A DNA stretch of 58,431 bases from Gallionella sp. (lineage in GTDB: Bacteria > Pseudomonadota > Gammaproteobacteria > Burkholderiales > Gallionellaceae), in contig JAQTYN010000018.1 in the NCBI GenBank assembly GCA_028688275.1, positions 1 to 58,431 of the forward strand. The letters are read 5' to 3'. Under the pieces are notes generated by a model. It saw only the letters and a program-made list of their open reading frames with translations, was not told where the DNA came from and did not search any database. Positions 25,225 through 35,112 of the stretch are shown in pieces (position 1 is the stretch's first letter; each line of letters begins with the position of its first letter). A program made the translations under genes and the position numbers.

Positions 25225-28200
25225 TTAAACCTTAAAGCCGATTACCGAAACATCATCACGCCTTAATGCACTTCCCTGATATGCCAGAAATTTATGGTAA
25301 ATATCGTTCTTCTGCTCAAGCAGTGGCAAATGCCCCGCCTCCTGCATCCACTGCATCATTCGTTTTCGCCCAACGCCCCATCCTGTTTCCGCGCCAATCT
25401 GGTCAACAACGCCGTCCGAAGCAAGATAGAAAGTCATGTTCTTGTCTGGAATTATTTCATGAGTTTCAAACAGTTGATCACTTGGAATACCACGATAGCC
25501 CATGCCAGACTTGCTTCCCTTGATGACTTTCACCGCAGCATTTTCCAAAATATACAAATCGAAACGGGCTCCAGCGAAAGTCATCTTCGTATTGTCGGCA
25601 TTCAAGTAGCACACCCCCATTTCAATTCCGTCGTCCGATTGACCGTGCTCGGTGTCCTGATTAAGCGTGTTTTGCAGGATGCCGTGCATGCGCTGCAAAA
25701 GCTTGCCGACCTCTCTGGGCGGAGTATCGTTGATCGCCCTTTCCAGTGCTCCAGCAGAAAGCATGGTCATGAATGCGCCAGGAACACCGTGTCCCGTGCA
25801 ATCGCCCAGAATAATTAGGCAACCTTTGCCCCAAGTCTTGCACCAGTATATATCGCCGCCCACAACATCCCTAGGCTCCCATAATACAAAATGGTCTGGA
25901 ACGAAACGGCTGAAATGATCCTCTTGTGGCAGAATTGCGCGCTGGATACGAGAGGCGTATTGGATACTACTGTGTACGGTTTTATGAGCCACTTCCAATT
26001 CCCCGAGAGCTGTTTTCAGCTCGTTGGTACGTTCCTCCACGCGCTGCTCCAGATTAGCGTAAAGCAGGGAGTTCTCAAGAGAAATTGCCGCTTGTGCGGA
26101 AAGCATATTTAAGATTTCTAGCCGTTGTGGGGTAAATACCCCACTAGCGAGGTTATTTTCCAGATAGATGATTCCGATCACTTTGCCTTGATGGATGACA
26201 GGTGAGCAAATTACAGATATGGGCTGCTCTTTTATCACGTAAGCGTCGTTGCCAAATCTGGCATCTGAAAATGCCTCGTTGAGCACCACGCTATCATTGG
26301 TGCGGGCTACATAGTGAATAATGGATACCGCCACCTTTGTGGCATCCAAGGGAATGCCGCCGAGAATTCGTACTTCACTCTCGTTGATTGCAGCTTCCGC
26401 TTCCATCAGCAATTGACCTTCTTCAACACGGATGAAGCAACCTTTTTCGGCTCCTGCATTTTCAATGATGATGCTCATCAATGTGTGCAGCAGTGCTGAG
26501 AGTTTGATTTCGCCAGCGATGGCTTGCGTTGACTTAATGACCGAATTCATATCGATAGCGGAGGCATCCATCGTACGGCTCCCTCCACCCCTTGTGGTTG
26601 CAGATACGGCATCCTTGGATGCTTTGACGCGCAGCAGTTGCGGATATTGTATTTCCATCTGCTCAACTTTGCGCAGTGCTCCCCAGCGGTAATAGAGGTA
26701 AGAAGCGGCAGCGAGGTAACCGTCTGCCGCTTTGGTTAAACCAAGGCTGAGCAGGCACTTGGCCGCAAGCTCGTTTGCTTGTGCCTCGTCACGCTGGAAT
26801 CCGCTGGCTCTTGCAGCGGCAATCGCCTGTTCATACAACCCCAGTGCTTCGGGAATAGCATTTGCCAGACGAGCCAGTTCAGCCTGCATGGTCAAACTCA
26901 GATGCCGAAAATTGTCTGGACAGACATCTGCCCACTTATTCATCTGTGCTAAATCAGCCTGTAGCCGTAGTTGAATTGCCTGCTGCCCGACCTGATCCAT
27001 TTCTCTGAACAAGGCGGCACGGGTCAGGAACGCCACAATGCAAAAACGCACAAGCTGGGGAAGCGACATGGCGGAGGCAATCATCTTATCCATTGCCTCA
27101 ACGTGAGGAAGCGCACCCCTGTAATCATCGTAAAGGGAGTGGATCTCAGCCTTGTAGATATGATGGTTGGCAATCCCAGTCATAAAATGCCGCTGATTCA
27201 TGTTTTCCACGCAGGATGCTTCATTGAAAGAAGCATCGTTCATCGAGTACATGCCGTCTGTCAGGCCTTGGAAATTGAGCTGCATCTGCAGGAACAGGGT
27301 GCCAGAATCCAGCGAGTCTCGATATTCACAATCCCTGACGATCTTCAGATAACTGCGTTGCTCACGCGAGGCAACACTCAGCTCCAACTTGGGATCCCAG
27401 ATGATGCAGTCTTGGGCACTGAAGGCTAGGTATAGCAGATCCCCAGATTGATAGCCCGCCTCAATACCCTTCAGGAACCAGGGTGTCATGCTCGACCAGT
27501 GATGGCTCCAGTGGTGAACAAACATGGCGTAGAGATAGATGATGCGCGACTTGAGCCTGATATCATTGAACCGTTCATTCATGTCCACACCGAGCTTGCC
27601 GTACTGGTAGCCCAGAGCTGGATTATCCAGCACCCCACACAGCAGCATGCCGTAGGCGGCGTAAGCAAAAGCTGACTCTGGGCTGCTGCCATAACGCAGC
27701 GAGAGGTTGACGGATTTCAGTACCAGATAGGGAAATATGTTACCGCTGCCAGAAAGAAACGCAGCAGGAAAAACCTCCATCAACAGACGGATGGCGACTT
27801 GGGATTCCGCCTCCGTGACTGCTGGTGCATCAATCAAATCGGCGATTGAGCGTCCATTCAGGTTCGTTTCCACTGCGGCAATTTCCGCTGCAATGTCATC
27901 GGCATCGGGTTGATTGATCAGGTCAACGCCCAACAGCGAGAGTCCAGATAAGGCGGCCTGCATCGACTCGCGCATTTTGCCAGTAGTGCTGTATTGGCGC
28001 GTACGCGCAGAGAGGATTTCCGCTTTCGTCAGTGCGGTTCGCGCCTGCTTCAGTATCGTCTCTGCCCACGCGTCGGATGCCTCATAATCAGCGGTCAAAT
28101 AGGTGCACTGTTGAACCTCTCGACTTAAGGCCAGCATCAGCTCATACTCTTTTTTCCATGCGTCATCGCCAAGCAATGTCTGACCGATCTGCAGGAAACC

Positions 28201-30585
28201 GAGCGCAGACTGATATGCGGAAGATCGCTGGGCTTTCAGACCTGCTTCCAAATTCATGCAGGCCAGTTCACGTTGTTCAGTCGGATCATCTATGAGCGCG
28301 CGTCCAGCATTCATGTGCTCCACGATCTCAATGAGCCGCTCCTCGCGAACCTGTACTGAACTATGTTGCAAGATCAGTCGCCCTACCGACAAATGCACGG
28401 CCAGCTTGCTGTCCGCGTCGATCAGCGCGTAGGCAGCCTGCTGCACGCGATCATGCTGAAATTTGTAACGGGGATTGAGCGGTTCGCCACTGTCAATATT
28501 CGACTCCAGCGTGTTTTCATTCCCGTCATTGACCTCCATCATGCCAACGAACTTGTAGCTCTCGCTCAATGGCAGCACCATGTTGCGCCTGAGTGCCTCG
28601 TGCAGTGCCGCACTGGTCTGTTGCATCGATTGCCCGTAGATGACGGAGAGGGTTTGCAGATCGAAACTGTTGCCGATACAGGCAGCCAGTTGCATTACCT
28701 GCTGCGTGGATTCGTTCAAACGACGCAGGCTGGTGACCAGGAAGTCGACGACATTGTCGCCAACCTTCGCATCCTGCACTGCCGCTAGGTTCCAGCCCCA
28801 GCGTCCTCCCTCTGGGTCAAAGGTGATAGAGCCGTCTTCGTGCAGACTTTTGAGCAGCTCATTGATAAAGAAAGGGTTGCCATTGGCCTTTTCATAAATG
28901 ATTGCGCTCAGGGACTCGCAACACCTTACATCACTGTGCAGGGTGTCCGCAATCAAGCGATCCACCGAGGAACGCTCTAGTGGCTGAAGTAAAAGCTCGG
29001 TGTATTCATGCGACTTCTGGATCTGGTTCAGGGTCAAGCTCAGCGGATGGCGTATATCCACGGCATTGCTACGGTATGCGCCGATGATAAAGAGATGCTT
29101 CAAATCGCGCGCGGTGACTAGACGCTGGATCAGATTCAGTGTCGGTACGTCGCTCCATTGCAAGTCATCAATGAAGATAACCAGTGGGTGTTGCTGAGTA
29201 GCAAAAACCTTGACCAGACTCAAAAAAATCATCTGAAATCTGTTTTGTGCTTCGGTGGGGGGTAACTCAGGTACGACTGCCTGTTTACCAATAATAATTT
29301 CAAGTTCTGGCACCAGATCAATGATGACCTGTCCGTTCTGCCCCAAAGCCTCATGCAACGCATTGCGCCATACATCGAGACAGGCTTTGGGTTCACCAAG
29401 TAGCTCTTGCATGAGGCCGCTAAACGCTTTCGCCACGGCACTGTATGGCGTGCTTTGGTGGAACTGGTCGAATTTACCCTGAATCAAATAGCCGTGTTTT
29501 CGCACTGCCGTTTTGCCGAATTCATTGATCAGTAAAGACTTGCCTACACCTGAATAGCCCGATACAAGACATAACTGTGTGGTGCCATCGACCACTTTTT
29601 CAAACAATGCATCCAGCTGATTCAGTTCCTCCTCGCGACCATAGAGCTGCTGCGGTATCTGGAACCTACGCGGAATATCCGCTACGCCCAGATCAAAGGG
29701 TTGAATTTTTCCACTGCGTGAAAATTCGTTGCGACACCGCTCAAGATCAATCACCAGACCATAAGCACTCTGATAACGATCTTCGGCATTCTTGGACATC
29801 AACTTCAGGACAATCTGTGAAAGTGGCTCAGGTAGTTTGTGATTGATTTCATGGGCGGCGGGCGGCGGCTGGCTGATGTGGCGATGTATCCACTCCAAGG
29901 CATTTTCGGCGTTGAAAGGCAACTTCCCTGTCAGGAGTTCGAAAAACGTCACCCCCAGTGAGTAATAGTCAGACCGATAGTCCACATCACGATTCATGCG
30001 CCCAGTCTGTTCTGGCGATAGGTAGGGCAAGGAGCCCTCCAAGCGATTGGACATGGTAATGCCTTGGCGTTCCCGTGATAACTCTGAAGCGATGCCGAAA
30101 TCAATCAGACGCAACTCACCCGATACGGTATCAATCAGTACATTCCTAGGCACAATGTCCTTATGCACCAGTTCCTGCTCATGCAATTGCCCCAAGATCC
30201 ACGCCAGACGCACGGCGATTGCGAAAAATTGCTCAAGTTCAAGCGGCTGATTTTGACGTGCGGCCATGAAATCGGCCAGAGAAATGCCGTGAGGCTCCAT
30301 CTCGATAGCCAGATTGCCAGCACCATAGGTCAGCAATGAATAAACACGGATGACCCCGCTAATTTTTAACTTATTGGCTATTTGAAATTCGCGGTGGAGC
30401 TCCGTCAAGTCTTGCTTGCGTGGATACTCGGTATTAAGCGTTTTGAGGATAACCTGCTCACCGTCTGAATCGCGCACCGCGCGATAAATAACCCGCGATC
30501 CAGACTCGTGGACTAATGCCACGAGTTCGAAGCCAGGTACTTTTACCGCCGACACGTGAACGGGATAAGACATGTTATGAATCAA
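25225..30585 (-). CDS. 1786-aa Ser/Thr kinase, STAND ATPase, GAF and PP2C phosphatase protein
   Basis: A giant cytosolic sensor with, in order: a Ser/Thr kinase (about 10-280) with HKDIVPRNVLI and LIDFGIA, where the usual HRD is HKD; an AAA/STAND ATPase with Walker A SGYSGVGKS near 340 and Walker B VIFIDDLQWSD; a long TPR-like helical region (about 700-1330); a GAF domain (about 1345-1495); a coiled coil; and a PP2C/SpoIIE phosphatase (about 1540-1786) with VVGGDIYW, LGDCTGHGVPGAF, SDDGIEMG and LASDGVVDQIG. Known as a family of multidomain 'trifunctional' kinases. Its phosphatase may act on SiaC, giving a second input beside SiaA (inference). It overlaps the upstream gene by four bases. Confidence 0.87.
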   Translation of the reverse strand: MIHNMSYPVHVSAVKVPGFELVALVHESGSRVIYRAVRDSDGEQVILKTLNTEYPRKQDLTELHREFQIANKLKISGVIRVYSLLTYGAGNLAIEMEPHGISLADFMAARQNQPLELEQFFAIAVRLAWILGQLHEQELVHKDIVPRNVLIDTVSGELRLIDFGIASELSRERQGITMSNRLEGSLPYLSPEQTGRMNRDVDYRSDYYSLGVTFFELLTGKLPFNAENALEWIHRHISQPPPAAHEINHKLPEPLSQIVLKLMSKNAEDRYQSAYGLVIDLERCRNEFSRSGKIQPFDLGVADIPRRFQIPQQLYGREEELNQLDALFEKVVDGTTQLCLVSGYSGVGKSLLINEFGKTAVRKHGYLIQGKFDQFHQSTPYSAVAKAFSGLMQELLGEPKACLDVWRNALHEALGQNGQVIIDLVPELEIIIGKQAVVPELPPTEAQNRFQMIFLSLVKVFATQQHPLVIFIDDLQWSDVPTLNLIQRLVTARDLKHLFIIGAYRSNAVDIRHPLSLTLNQIQKSHEYTELLLQPLERSSVDRLIADTLHSDVRCCESLSAIIYEKANGNPFFINELLKSLHEDGSITFDPEGGRWGWNLAAVQDAKVGDNVVDFLVTSLRRLNESTQQVMQLAACIGNSFDLQTLSVIYGQSMQQTSAALHEALRRNMVLPLSESYKFVGMMEVNDGNENTLESNIDSGEPLNPRYKFQHDRVQQAAYALIDADSKLAVHLSVGRLILQHSSVQVREERLIEIVEHMNAGRALIDDPTEQRELACMNLEAGLKAQRSSAYQSALGFLQIGQTLLGDDAWKKEYELMLALSREVQQCTYLTADYEASDAWAETILKQARTALTKAEILSARTRQYSTTGKMRESMQAALSGLSLLGVDLINQPDADDIAAEIAAVETNLNGRSIADLIDAPAVTEAESQVAIRLLMEVFPAAFLSGSGNIFPYLVLKSVNLSLRYGSSPESAFAYAAYGMLLCGVLDNPALGYQYGKLGVDMNERFNDIRLKSRIIYLYAMFVHHWSHHWSSMTPWFLKGIEAGYQSGDLLYLAFSAQDCIIWDPKLELSVASREQRSYLKIVRDCEYRDSLDSGTLFLQMQLNFQGLTDGMYSMNDASFNEASCVENMNQRHFMTGIANHHIYKAEIHSLYDDYRGALPHVEAMDKMIASAMSLPQLVRFCIVAFLTRAALFREMDQVGQQAIQLRLQADLAQMNKWADVCPDNFRHLSLTMQAELARLANAIPEALGLYEQAIAAARASGFQRDEAQANELAAKCLLSLGLTKAADGYLAAASYLYYRWGALRKVEQMEIQYPQLLRVKASKDAVSATTRGGGSRTMDASAIDMNSVIKSTQAIAGEIKLSALLHTLMSIIIENAGAEKGCFIRVEEGQLLMEAEAAINESEVRILGGIPLDATKVAVSIIHYVARTNDSVVLNEAFSDARFGNDAYVIKEQPISVICSPVIHQGKVIGIIYLENNLASGVFTPQRLEILNMLSAQAAISLENSLLYANLEQRVEERTNELKTALGELEVAHKTVHSSIQYASRIQRAILPQEDHFSRFVPDHFVLWEPRDVVGGDIYWCKTWGKGCLIILGDCTGHGVPGAFMTMLSAGALERAINDTPPREVGKLLQRMHGILQNTLNQDTEHGQSDDGIEMGVCYLNADNTKMTFAGARFDLYILENAAVKVIKGSKSGMGYRGIPSDQLFETHEIIPDKNMTFYLASDGVVDQIGAETGWGVGRKRMMQWMQEAGHLPLLEQKNDIYHKFLAYQGSALRRDDVSVIGFKV

Positions 30586-31298
30586 ACCCCAAATAGGCGT
30601 GCAAAGGTGTCATGGTATGCCTGCTGTGCATTATCGCGCAGCGGAACACCGTGTCCACACAAGACATGTTTGAATGGGATCAGTTTGAGACGCTTAAAAT
30701 CCTCTGCCTGCGGTGCACATACATGCATCCAAGCGGGCCCCAGATCCGCTGGCCTAAAGAAACCCACTCCACGCATCGCGGCGACGGTTTCATCAAGGCA
30801 AAATTCATCTGGTTCGACCCAATTTTGCAAGGAGTCACAGGCGATCATGATGCCGCCTTCACGGTCGAGTCGCAGGATGGCTTCTGGTCGCTTGCTGGTC
30901 TTGAACTCGAACAGGGTGCAGTCAGCAAAGGGCATCTCGCCGCCAGGGGTGAGGACTTTATGCGCCTGAATACCATCTGGTATGGTCATTCCCAGCAGAC
31001 TCCAATACGTCGCGCCATAACGTTGTACATAAAAGGGATCGTCCACGCCGTGCATATCGCCGATGCGTATAACGTTGACCACTTTGCCCAATGCATCAAG
31101 CTCGGCAAGCCCCTGCTCATCAAGCCGCACGGAGTTGATAATACTGAGCTGATCGCCCTCGCGCACGATGGTCATGTTACGGCTGAATTGCCATGTTGAA
31201 CCGAAAAATTCGTTGCTCATACTCCCCGTAACAAAAAACACATCGGGGAAAACCTGGGTTATAGCACCATGTGGCATGGCGTTGCGATATTGGTTCAT
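30582..31298 (-). CDS. Metallo-beta-lactamase-fold-like protein, motif degenerate
   Basis: 238 residues. Alternating strands and the segment VNVIRIGDMHGVDDPFYVQRY near 73-93 suggest an MBL fold, but the usual HxHxDH metal motif is reduced to HGVDD. A late CGHGVPL near 213-219 may hold the remaining histidine. No signal peptide. Its stop overlaps the start of the giant kinase gene (ATGA), so the two are translationally coupled. The AAAGGAGAG ribosome site is strong. Function is unknown; with metal ligands missing it may bind a ligand instead of hydrolysing one (inference). Confidence 0.6.
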   Translation of the reverse strand: MNQYRNAMPHGAITQVFPDVFFVTGSMSNEFFGSTWQFSRNMTIVREGDQLSIINSVRLDEQGLAELDALGKVVNVIRIGDMHGVDDPFYVQRYGATYWSLLGMTIPDGIQAHKVLTPGGEMPFADCTLFEFKTSKRPEAILRLDREGGIMIACDSLQNWVEPDEFCLDETVAAMRGVGFFRPADLGPAWMHVCAPQAEDFKRLKLIPFKHVLCGHGVPLRDNAQQAYHDTFARLFGV

Positions 31299-31394
31299 GG
31301 GTGCAGCTCTCCTTTTGTTGTCATCGTGGTATAAAAATATTCACTGGGAATGTGAACTGGCTCAAGTCTGCCCTGAGCGGAATGGGCAGAAATT

Positions 31395-32243
31395 TTAATC
31401 ATACACATAGCGTCCCACGTACTTGAACTCTGCATCGTATTCGTGCAAATAGGCGTTGAGGTACTTGCGACCCGCTGCGGAGATGCGATCATGCCGAATA
31501 TCATCCAGTACCTCGCTCCCGTCACTGGTATCGAGTCGCTTGAGATGAAACAGTGTCATGTCTTTTCCGCCGAACAGACCCCTCAGACAATCGAGCTTTG
31601 CGCGCGCATGCTGCATGTCGAACACCGCACCCGCCAGCGCAGTGTAAAGTGGATATTGAGCCAGCGTCTGCTGGTTAAAAATCGGCATGGATATAGCAGC
31701 AGGGTGTTGGAACGGGGGATAGTTGTGCTCTGGATGAATCGGGTGTTCGCGCAATTTTTCAATATAGGCTTTATTCAAACCAGCACTCATCGCCCCTTTT
31801 AGCAGGATGTTGAGATAACGCCGCGTGGGCAAACAAGCGTCATCGAGATAGCCAGGAATGCCGACATAGGTAATCGCCGACAACTTCCCTTCGTCCGTAT
31901 CTAAATCCACAGTAATGCGATCGTACCCCACGCCGTAGGCTTCCGCAGCATCTAGCATCGCCAAATGTTCATCTTCGCATAGGTGAACCAAGCCCTGCAC
32001 CTGATCTGTTGGATCTTGGGAGGGGTGAATGTTGCCAACGCCCCCTTCGTGACGGAACCAGTGCTGCACATTGAACAAAAGCTTCCAGCTAGGCAACACC
32101 GCGAGTTGCGAACGGTGTGGCACAACACCTTTCGCCTTCAGTGAAGTCATGTTTATGTTTGATCCGTAACCAAAATAGTAGAACATCAATTTACTTTCAA
32201 ATATTTTCTGGGTTGACTGGTCAAGCGTACATTCATCACGCAT
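31395..32243 (-). CDS. Gamma-glutamylcyclotransferase-like protein
   Basis: 282 residues. The motif YYFGYGSNINMTSLKAKG near 22-39 is the substrate-binding signature of the GGCT fold (YGSN loop), and AEAYGVGYDRITVDL near 98-112 holds the region of the catalytic acid. The ATG at 32243 has a good AGGA ribosome site; an alternative ATG at 32186 would start right at the fold. It lies 23 bases after gshB on the same strand, which fits glutathione turnover, though GGCT-fold proteins also act on other gamma-glutamyl compounds. Confidence 0.78.
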   Translation of the reverse strand: MRDECTLDQSTQKIFESKLMFYYFGYGSNINMTSLKAKGVVPHRSQLAVLPSWKLLFNVQHWFRHEGGVGNIHPSQDPTDQVQGLVHLCEDEHLAMLDAAEAYGVGYDRITVDLDTDEGKLSAITYVGIPGYLDDACLPTRRYLNILLKGAMSAGLNKAYIEKLREHPIHPEHNYPPFQHPAAISMPIFNQQTLAQYPLYTALAGAVFDMQHARAKLDCLRGLFGGKDMTLFHLKRLDTSDGSEVLDDIRHDRISAAGRKYLNAYLHEYDAEFKYVGRYVYD

Positions 32244-32266
32244 CCAGTTCGTCCTGATTTAACGAT

Positions 32267-33229
32267 TCAATTGCTCATGCTAGTACCTAATTTGCTGAGA
32301 TCCTCAAGAGCATCCATCAGCATTCCAGCCACATTAAAATTGGTTTGTTTGGTAATTTCTTGCATACAAGTCGGACTGGTTACATTTATCTCTGTCAGGT
32401 AGTCACCAATAATGTCAATCCCAACCAAGAATAATCCTTGAGCATTTAATACAGGTCCAAGTGTATCGGCAATCTCACGATCTCTTTCAGATAGTGGCTG
32501 GGCGATGCCAGTACCGCCTGCGGCGAGATTGCCACGCGTTTCACCTTCTTTGGGAATTCGAGCAAGCGCATAGGGTACGGGTTTCCCCGCAAAAATGAAT
32601 ACCCGTTTATCTCCCATGCAAATTTCTGGGAGATATTTTTGCGCCATGACGGTGCTTTTACCAAAATTTGATAACATTTCTATAATTGAGCTAATGTTCG
32701 GATCATTTGTGGTCAGTCTAAATATGCCCTTGCCACCCATGCCATCAAGTGGTTTGAGTATTATATCGTGATGTATAGATAGAAATTTTCGAATTGCAAC
32801 TTCATTTCGAGAAACTAAGGTCGGTGGCGCAAATTGATGGAATTTTGCGATAGAAAGCTTCTCATTAAAATCACGAAGTGATCGCGGATTATTTAACACG
32901 ACCGCACCTTGCTCAACCGCCAGCTCAAGAAGATACGTGCTATATAAGTATTCCGCATCAAAAGGCGGGTCTTTGCGAACAAGGACAAATTGAAATTTTG
33001 AAAGTGGTGATACTTTCCCCTCTCTAAGTTCAAACCAATTTGGTTCAAGACCCGTTAGATGAATAGGATAGGTTGAAGCACATACTTGCCACCCTTCAAG
33101 AATCAAATCTTGCTGATGGAATATATAAACGCTGTGCCCTCTCGCTTGCGCTTCTTTTATGATCGCAAATGTTGAATCCTTAGCTGGTTTGATCGTTTCC
33201 AGCGGGTCAATAAGTATCGCTATATCCAT
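32267..33229 (-). CDS. gshB: Glutathione synthetase
   Basis: Joins gamma-glutamylcysteine and glycine using ATP. The N-terminal DIAILIDPLETIKPAKDSTFAI (2-23) is the GshB signature, with RKDPPFD near 104-110, KPLDGMGGKGIF near 158-169 in the ATP-grasp domain, and EINVTSPTCMQEI near 282-294. 320 residues is normal for the prokaryotic enzyme. gshA is not in this window. A GGCT-like gene follows after 23 bases, so synthesis and possibly degradation genes are paired. Confidence 0.96.
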   Translation of the reverse strand: MDIAILIDPLETIKPAKDSTFAIIKEAQARGHSVYIFHQQDLILEGWQVCASTYPIHLTGLEPNWFELREGKVSPLSKFQFVLVRKDPPFDAEYLYSTYLLELAVEQGAVVLNNPRSLRDFNEKLSIAKFHQFAPPTLVSRNEVAIRKFLSIHHDIILKPLDGMGGKGIFRLTTNDPNISSIIEMLSNFGKSTVMAQKYLPEICMGDKRVFIFAGKPVPYALARIPKEGETRGNLAAGGTGIAQPLSERDREIADTLGPVLNAQGLFLVGIDIIGDYLTEINVTSPTCMQEITKQTNFNVAGMLMDALEDLSKLGTSMSN

Positions 33230-33554
33230 ATCTTAAACGAGCCAAAGTAAAGGTGGGAGGGGTAAGACGGATATTGCCAGATACGGTTTCTAGAGAGCAG
33301 TATTCTGCTCACCTAATGAGTTCATTTTGGCAATAACCTTCTATAAACTACGGACAAGTTATTCTACAATCAAATCGTTGTTCAGCACACTGGCAGCACT
33401 AAATAATTTCACCACAAAAACAGCCCCACCCTTTAGAATTGTGCTTCCGAACTAATCCATTGTTGCTTCTCTGCTTATCATCAGCACCAAGAATGCCAGA
33501 TTAGTCTTACGCACAAATGACACCGTCGCTACAATTTTATAAGGTGCAGTTGAA
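33230..33554. promoter_or_regulatory. Divergent intergenic region, gshB and decarboxylase
   Basis: 325 bases with no gene. A hairpin GAGCAG/CTGCTC lies at 33295-33310. A possible -10 TACAAT for the decarboxylase lies near 33531-33536, with a poor -35 (TTACGC) 17 bases earlier. Both divergent promoters must lie here. Confidence 0.35.
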
Positions 33555-34997
33555 ATGAACAGTGAACGAGCCGAATGCGGCAATCTCCCCCTGCTGTTGG
33601 CACGGCTAAGCCATGATCTGGAGCAGTACCAGCGTTTTGAATTTCCCGATGCACTAAACCAGATAGATCAGTGGCGGTCAGCCTTGAGTATCGCGCTGCC
33701 AGAAGAGGGCGTGGGCATTGATCAGGTTTTGGTGGAGCTAGGACGGGATGTGATACCCAATGGTTCGCAGATACCCAATCCTGGCTGCACCTCGTTTATC
33801 ACCACGGGTGCCACAACCATCGGTGCTTTGGCAACTTTGGCGGGATCGGTTGCTTCACCGCAGCGCATTGGTGTCCACGCGTTTAATCTACTTGAAGAGA
33901 TTTCGCTACAATGGCTGATGGAGATGTTTGAACTGCCGCCTAGTATGCAGGGTATCTACAGCAGCGGTGGATCAGTCGCTAATTTGATTGCGCTGGGTGC
34001 GGCACGCCAAGCGGCGTTCGAGCGAATAGGCATTGATCCCGCGCGTGAGGGCGTAAATCGACCTTGTCGCATTTACACCACCGAGGCGAGTCATCACACG
34101 ATTCTTCGAGCCGCTGCTGTACTCGGCATGGGGCGCGCGTCGGTGTTTAATATCGCTACCGATGCCAGCGGCTGCATGTTGCCCGAAGCATTACAAGCAC
34201 AAATTAAGCGGGATGCAGGACTTGAGCATCTGCCAGTCGCTATTGTTGCCAATGCGGGGACAACCAGCTGTGGTGCTATTGACCCGTTGCAGGCTCTGGG
34301 GCGCATTGCGCATGCGCATGGTATCTGGTTTCATGTGGATGGTGCCTATGGTCTGCCTGGCATTCTGGATCCTGAAGTGAAGCCTAAGTATGAGGGCTTG
34401 CAACTGGCCGATTCGGTTACCGTTGATCCTCATAAATGGCTGGGTGCACCTGTCGGTATCGGTGCCACATTTGTTAGGGATCGAGCACTATTGCACCGCG
34501 CCTTTACGCAGGAGATAAGTGACTACCTAGAAGGGGCATTCTGCGATGAACAGGCGAAACATTCTTTGGATCAGCCAGGATACGACTATAACGATCTGGG
34601 CGTAGAGCTATCGGCACCCTCACGCGGTGCAGTGGTCTGGGCACTAATTCGTGAGATCGGCAAGCAGGGCATGGCGGAACGCGTCTGCCGCCATAACGCC
34701 ATGGCGCGCAGCTTGGCACAGCGCGCCCATGCTCACCCCAATCTAGAGGTGGTTCAGGAGCCGACGCTGTCAATCTGTTGCTTCCGTTATGTGGACAATA
34801 AGCATCCAGACCTCAACGCGCTAAATCAGCGCATCCACAGACAAATGGTCCACAACGGACGCGCCATGCCCAGCACCGCCATGGTCAATGGCGTACTCGC
34901 CATTCGCCCTTGCTTTGTCGGTGCCAGAACAACATGGAAACATGTTGATGAACTGATTGAGGAAGTCGTCAGTATAGGTCAGCGATTCTCCGCGTAA
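33555..34997 (+). CDS. PLP-dependent amino-acid decarboxylase (group II)
   Basis: 480 residues of the glutamate/aromatic amino-acid decarboxylase family. The PLP lysine is in VDPHKWLGAPVG near 290-301, preceded by ANAGTTSCGAIDPL near 232-245 and WFHVDGAYG near 258-266. GYSSGGSVAN-like sequence (IYSSGGSVANLIALG, about 134-148) is the phosphate-binding part. The substrate cannot be read from sequence; aromatic amino acids, glutamate and diaminobutyrate are all possible. It is a single plus-strand gene flanked by minus-strand genes. The ribosome site is weak (AAGGTG). Confidence 0.85.
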   Translation: MNSERAECGNLPLLLARLSHDLEQYQRFEFPDALNQIDQWRSALSIALPEEGVGIDQVLVELGRDVIPNGSQIPNPGCTSFITTGATTIGALATLAGSVASPQRIGVHAFNLLEEISLQWLMEMFELPPSMQGIYSSGGSVANLIALGAARQAAFERIGIDPAREGVNRPCRIYTTEASHHTILRAAAVLGMGRASVFNIATDASGCMLPEALQAQIKRDAGLEHLPVAIVANAGTTSCGAIDPLQALGRIAHAHGIWFHVDGAYGLPGILDPEVKPKYEGLQLADSVTVDPHKWLGAPVGIGATFVRDRALLHRAFTQEISDYLEGAFCDEQAKHSLDQPGYDYNDLGVELSAPSRGAVVWALIREIGKQGMAERVCRHNAMARSLAQRAHAHPNLEVVQEPTLSICCFRYVDNKHPDLNALNQRIHRQMVHNGRAMPSTAMVNGVLAIRPCFVGARTTWKHVDELIEEVVSIGQRFSA

Positions 34998-35054
34998 ACA
35001 TTCCATTTCCTGATTAGCCGTGAAGTTTAGCAGATTGCGCTGCACCGTTTTGCA

Positions 35055-35079
35055 CCCTTCTCCCGTATGCGGGAGAGGG
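35055..35079. repeat. Copy of a dispersed GC-rich palindromic repeat
   Basis: CCCTTCTCCCGTATGC then GGGAGAGGG, an inverted repeat around TATGC. It lies between the convergent decarboxylase and phosphoesterase genes and may double as a transcription end, although no T-run follows. Related to 5282-5322 and 14658-14696. Confidence 0.6.
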
Positions 35080-35112
35080 AATGCTGAACTTCGTGGTCAA
35101 CTAGGTTTTGTT

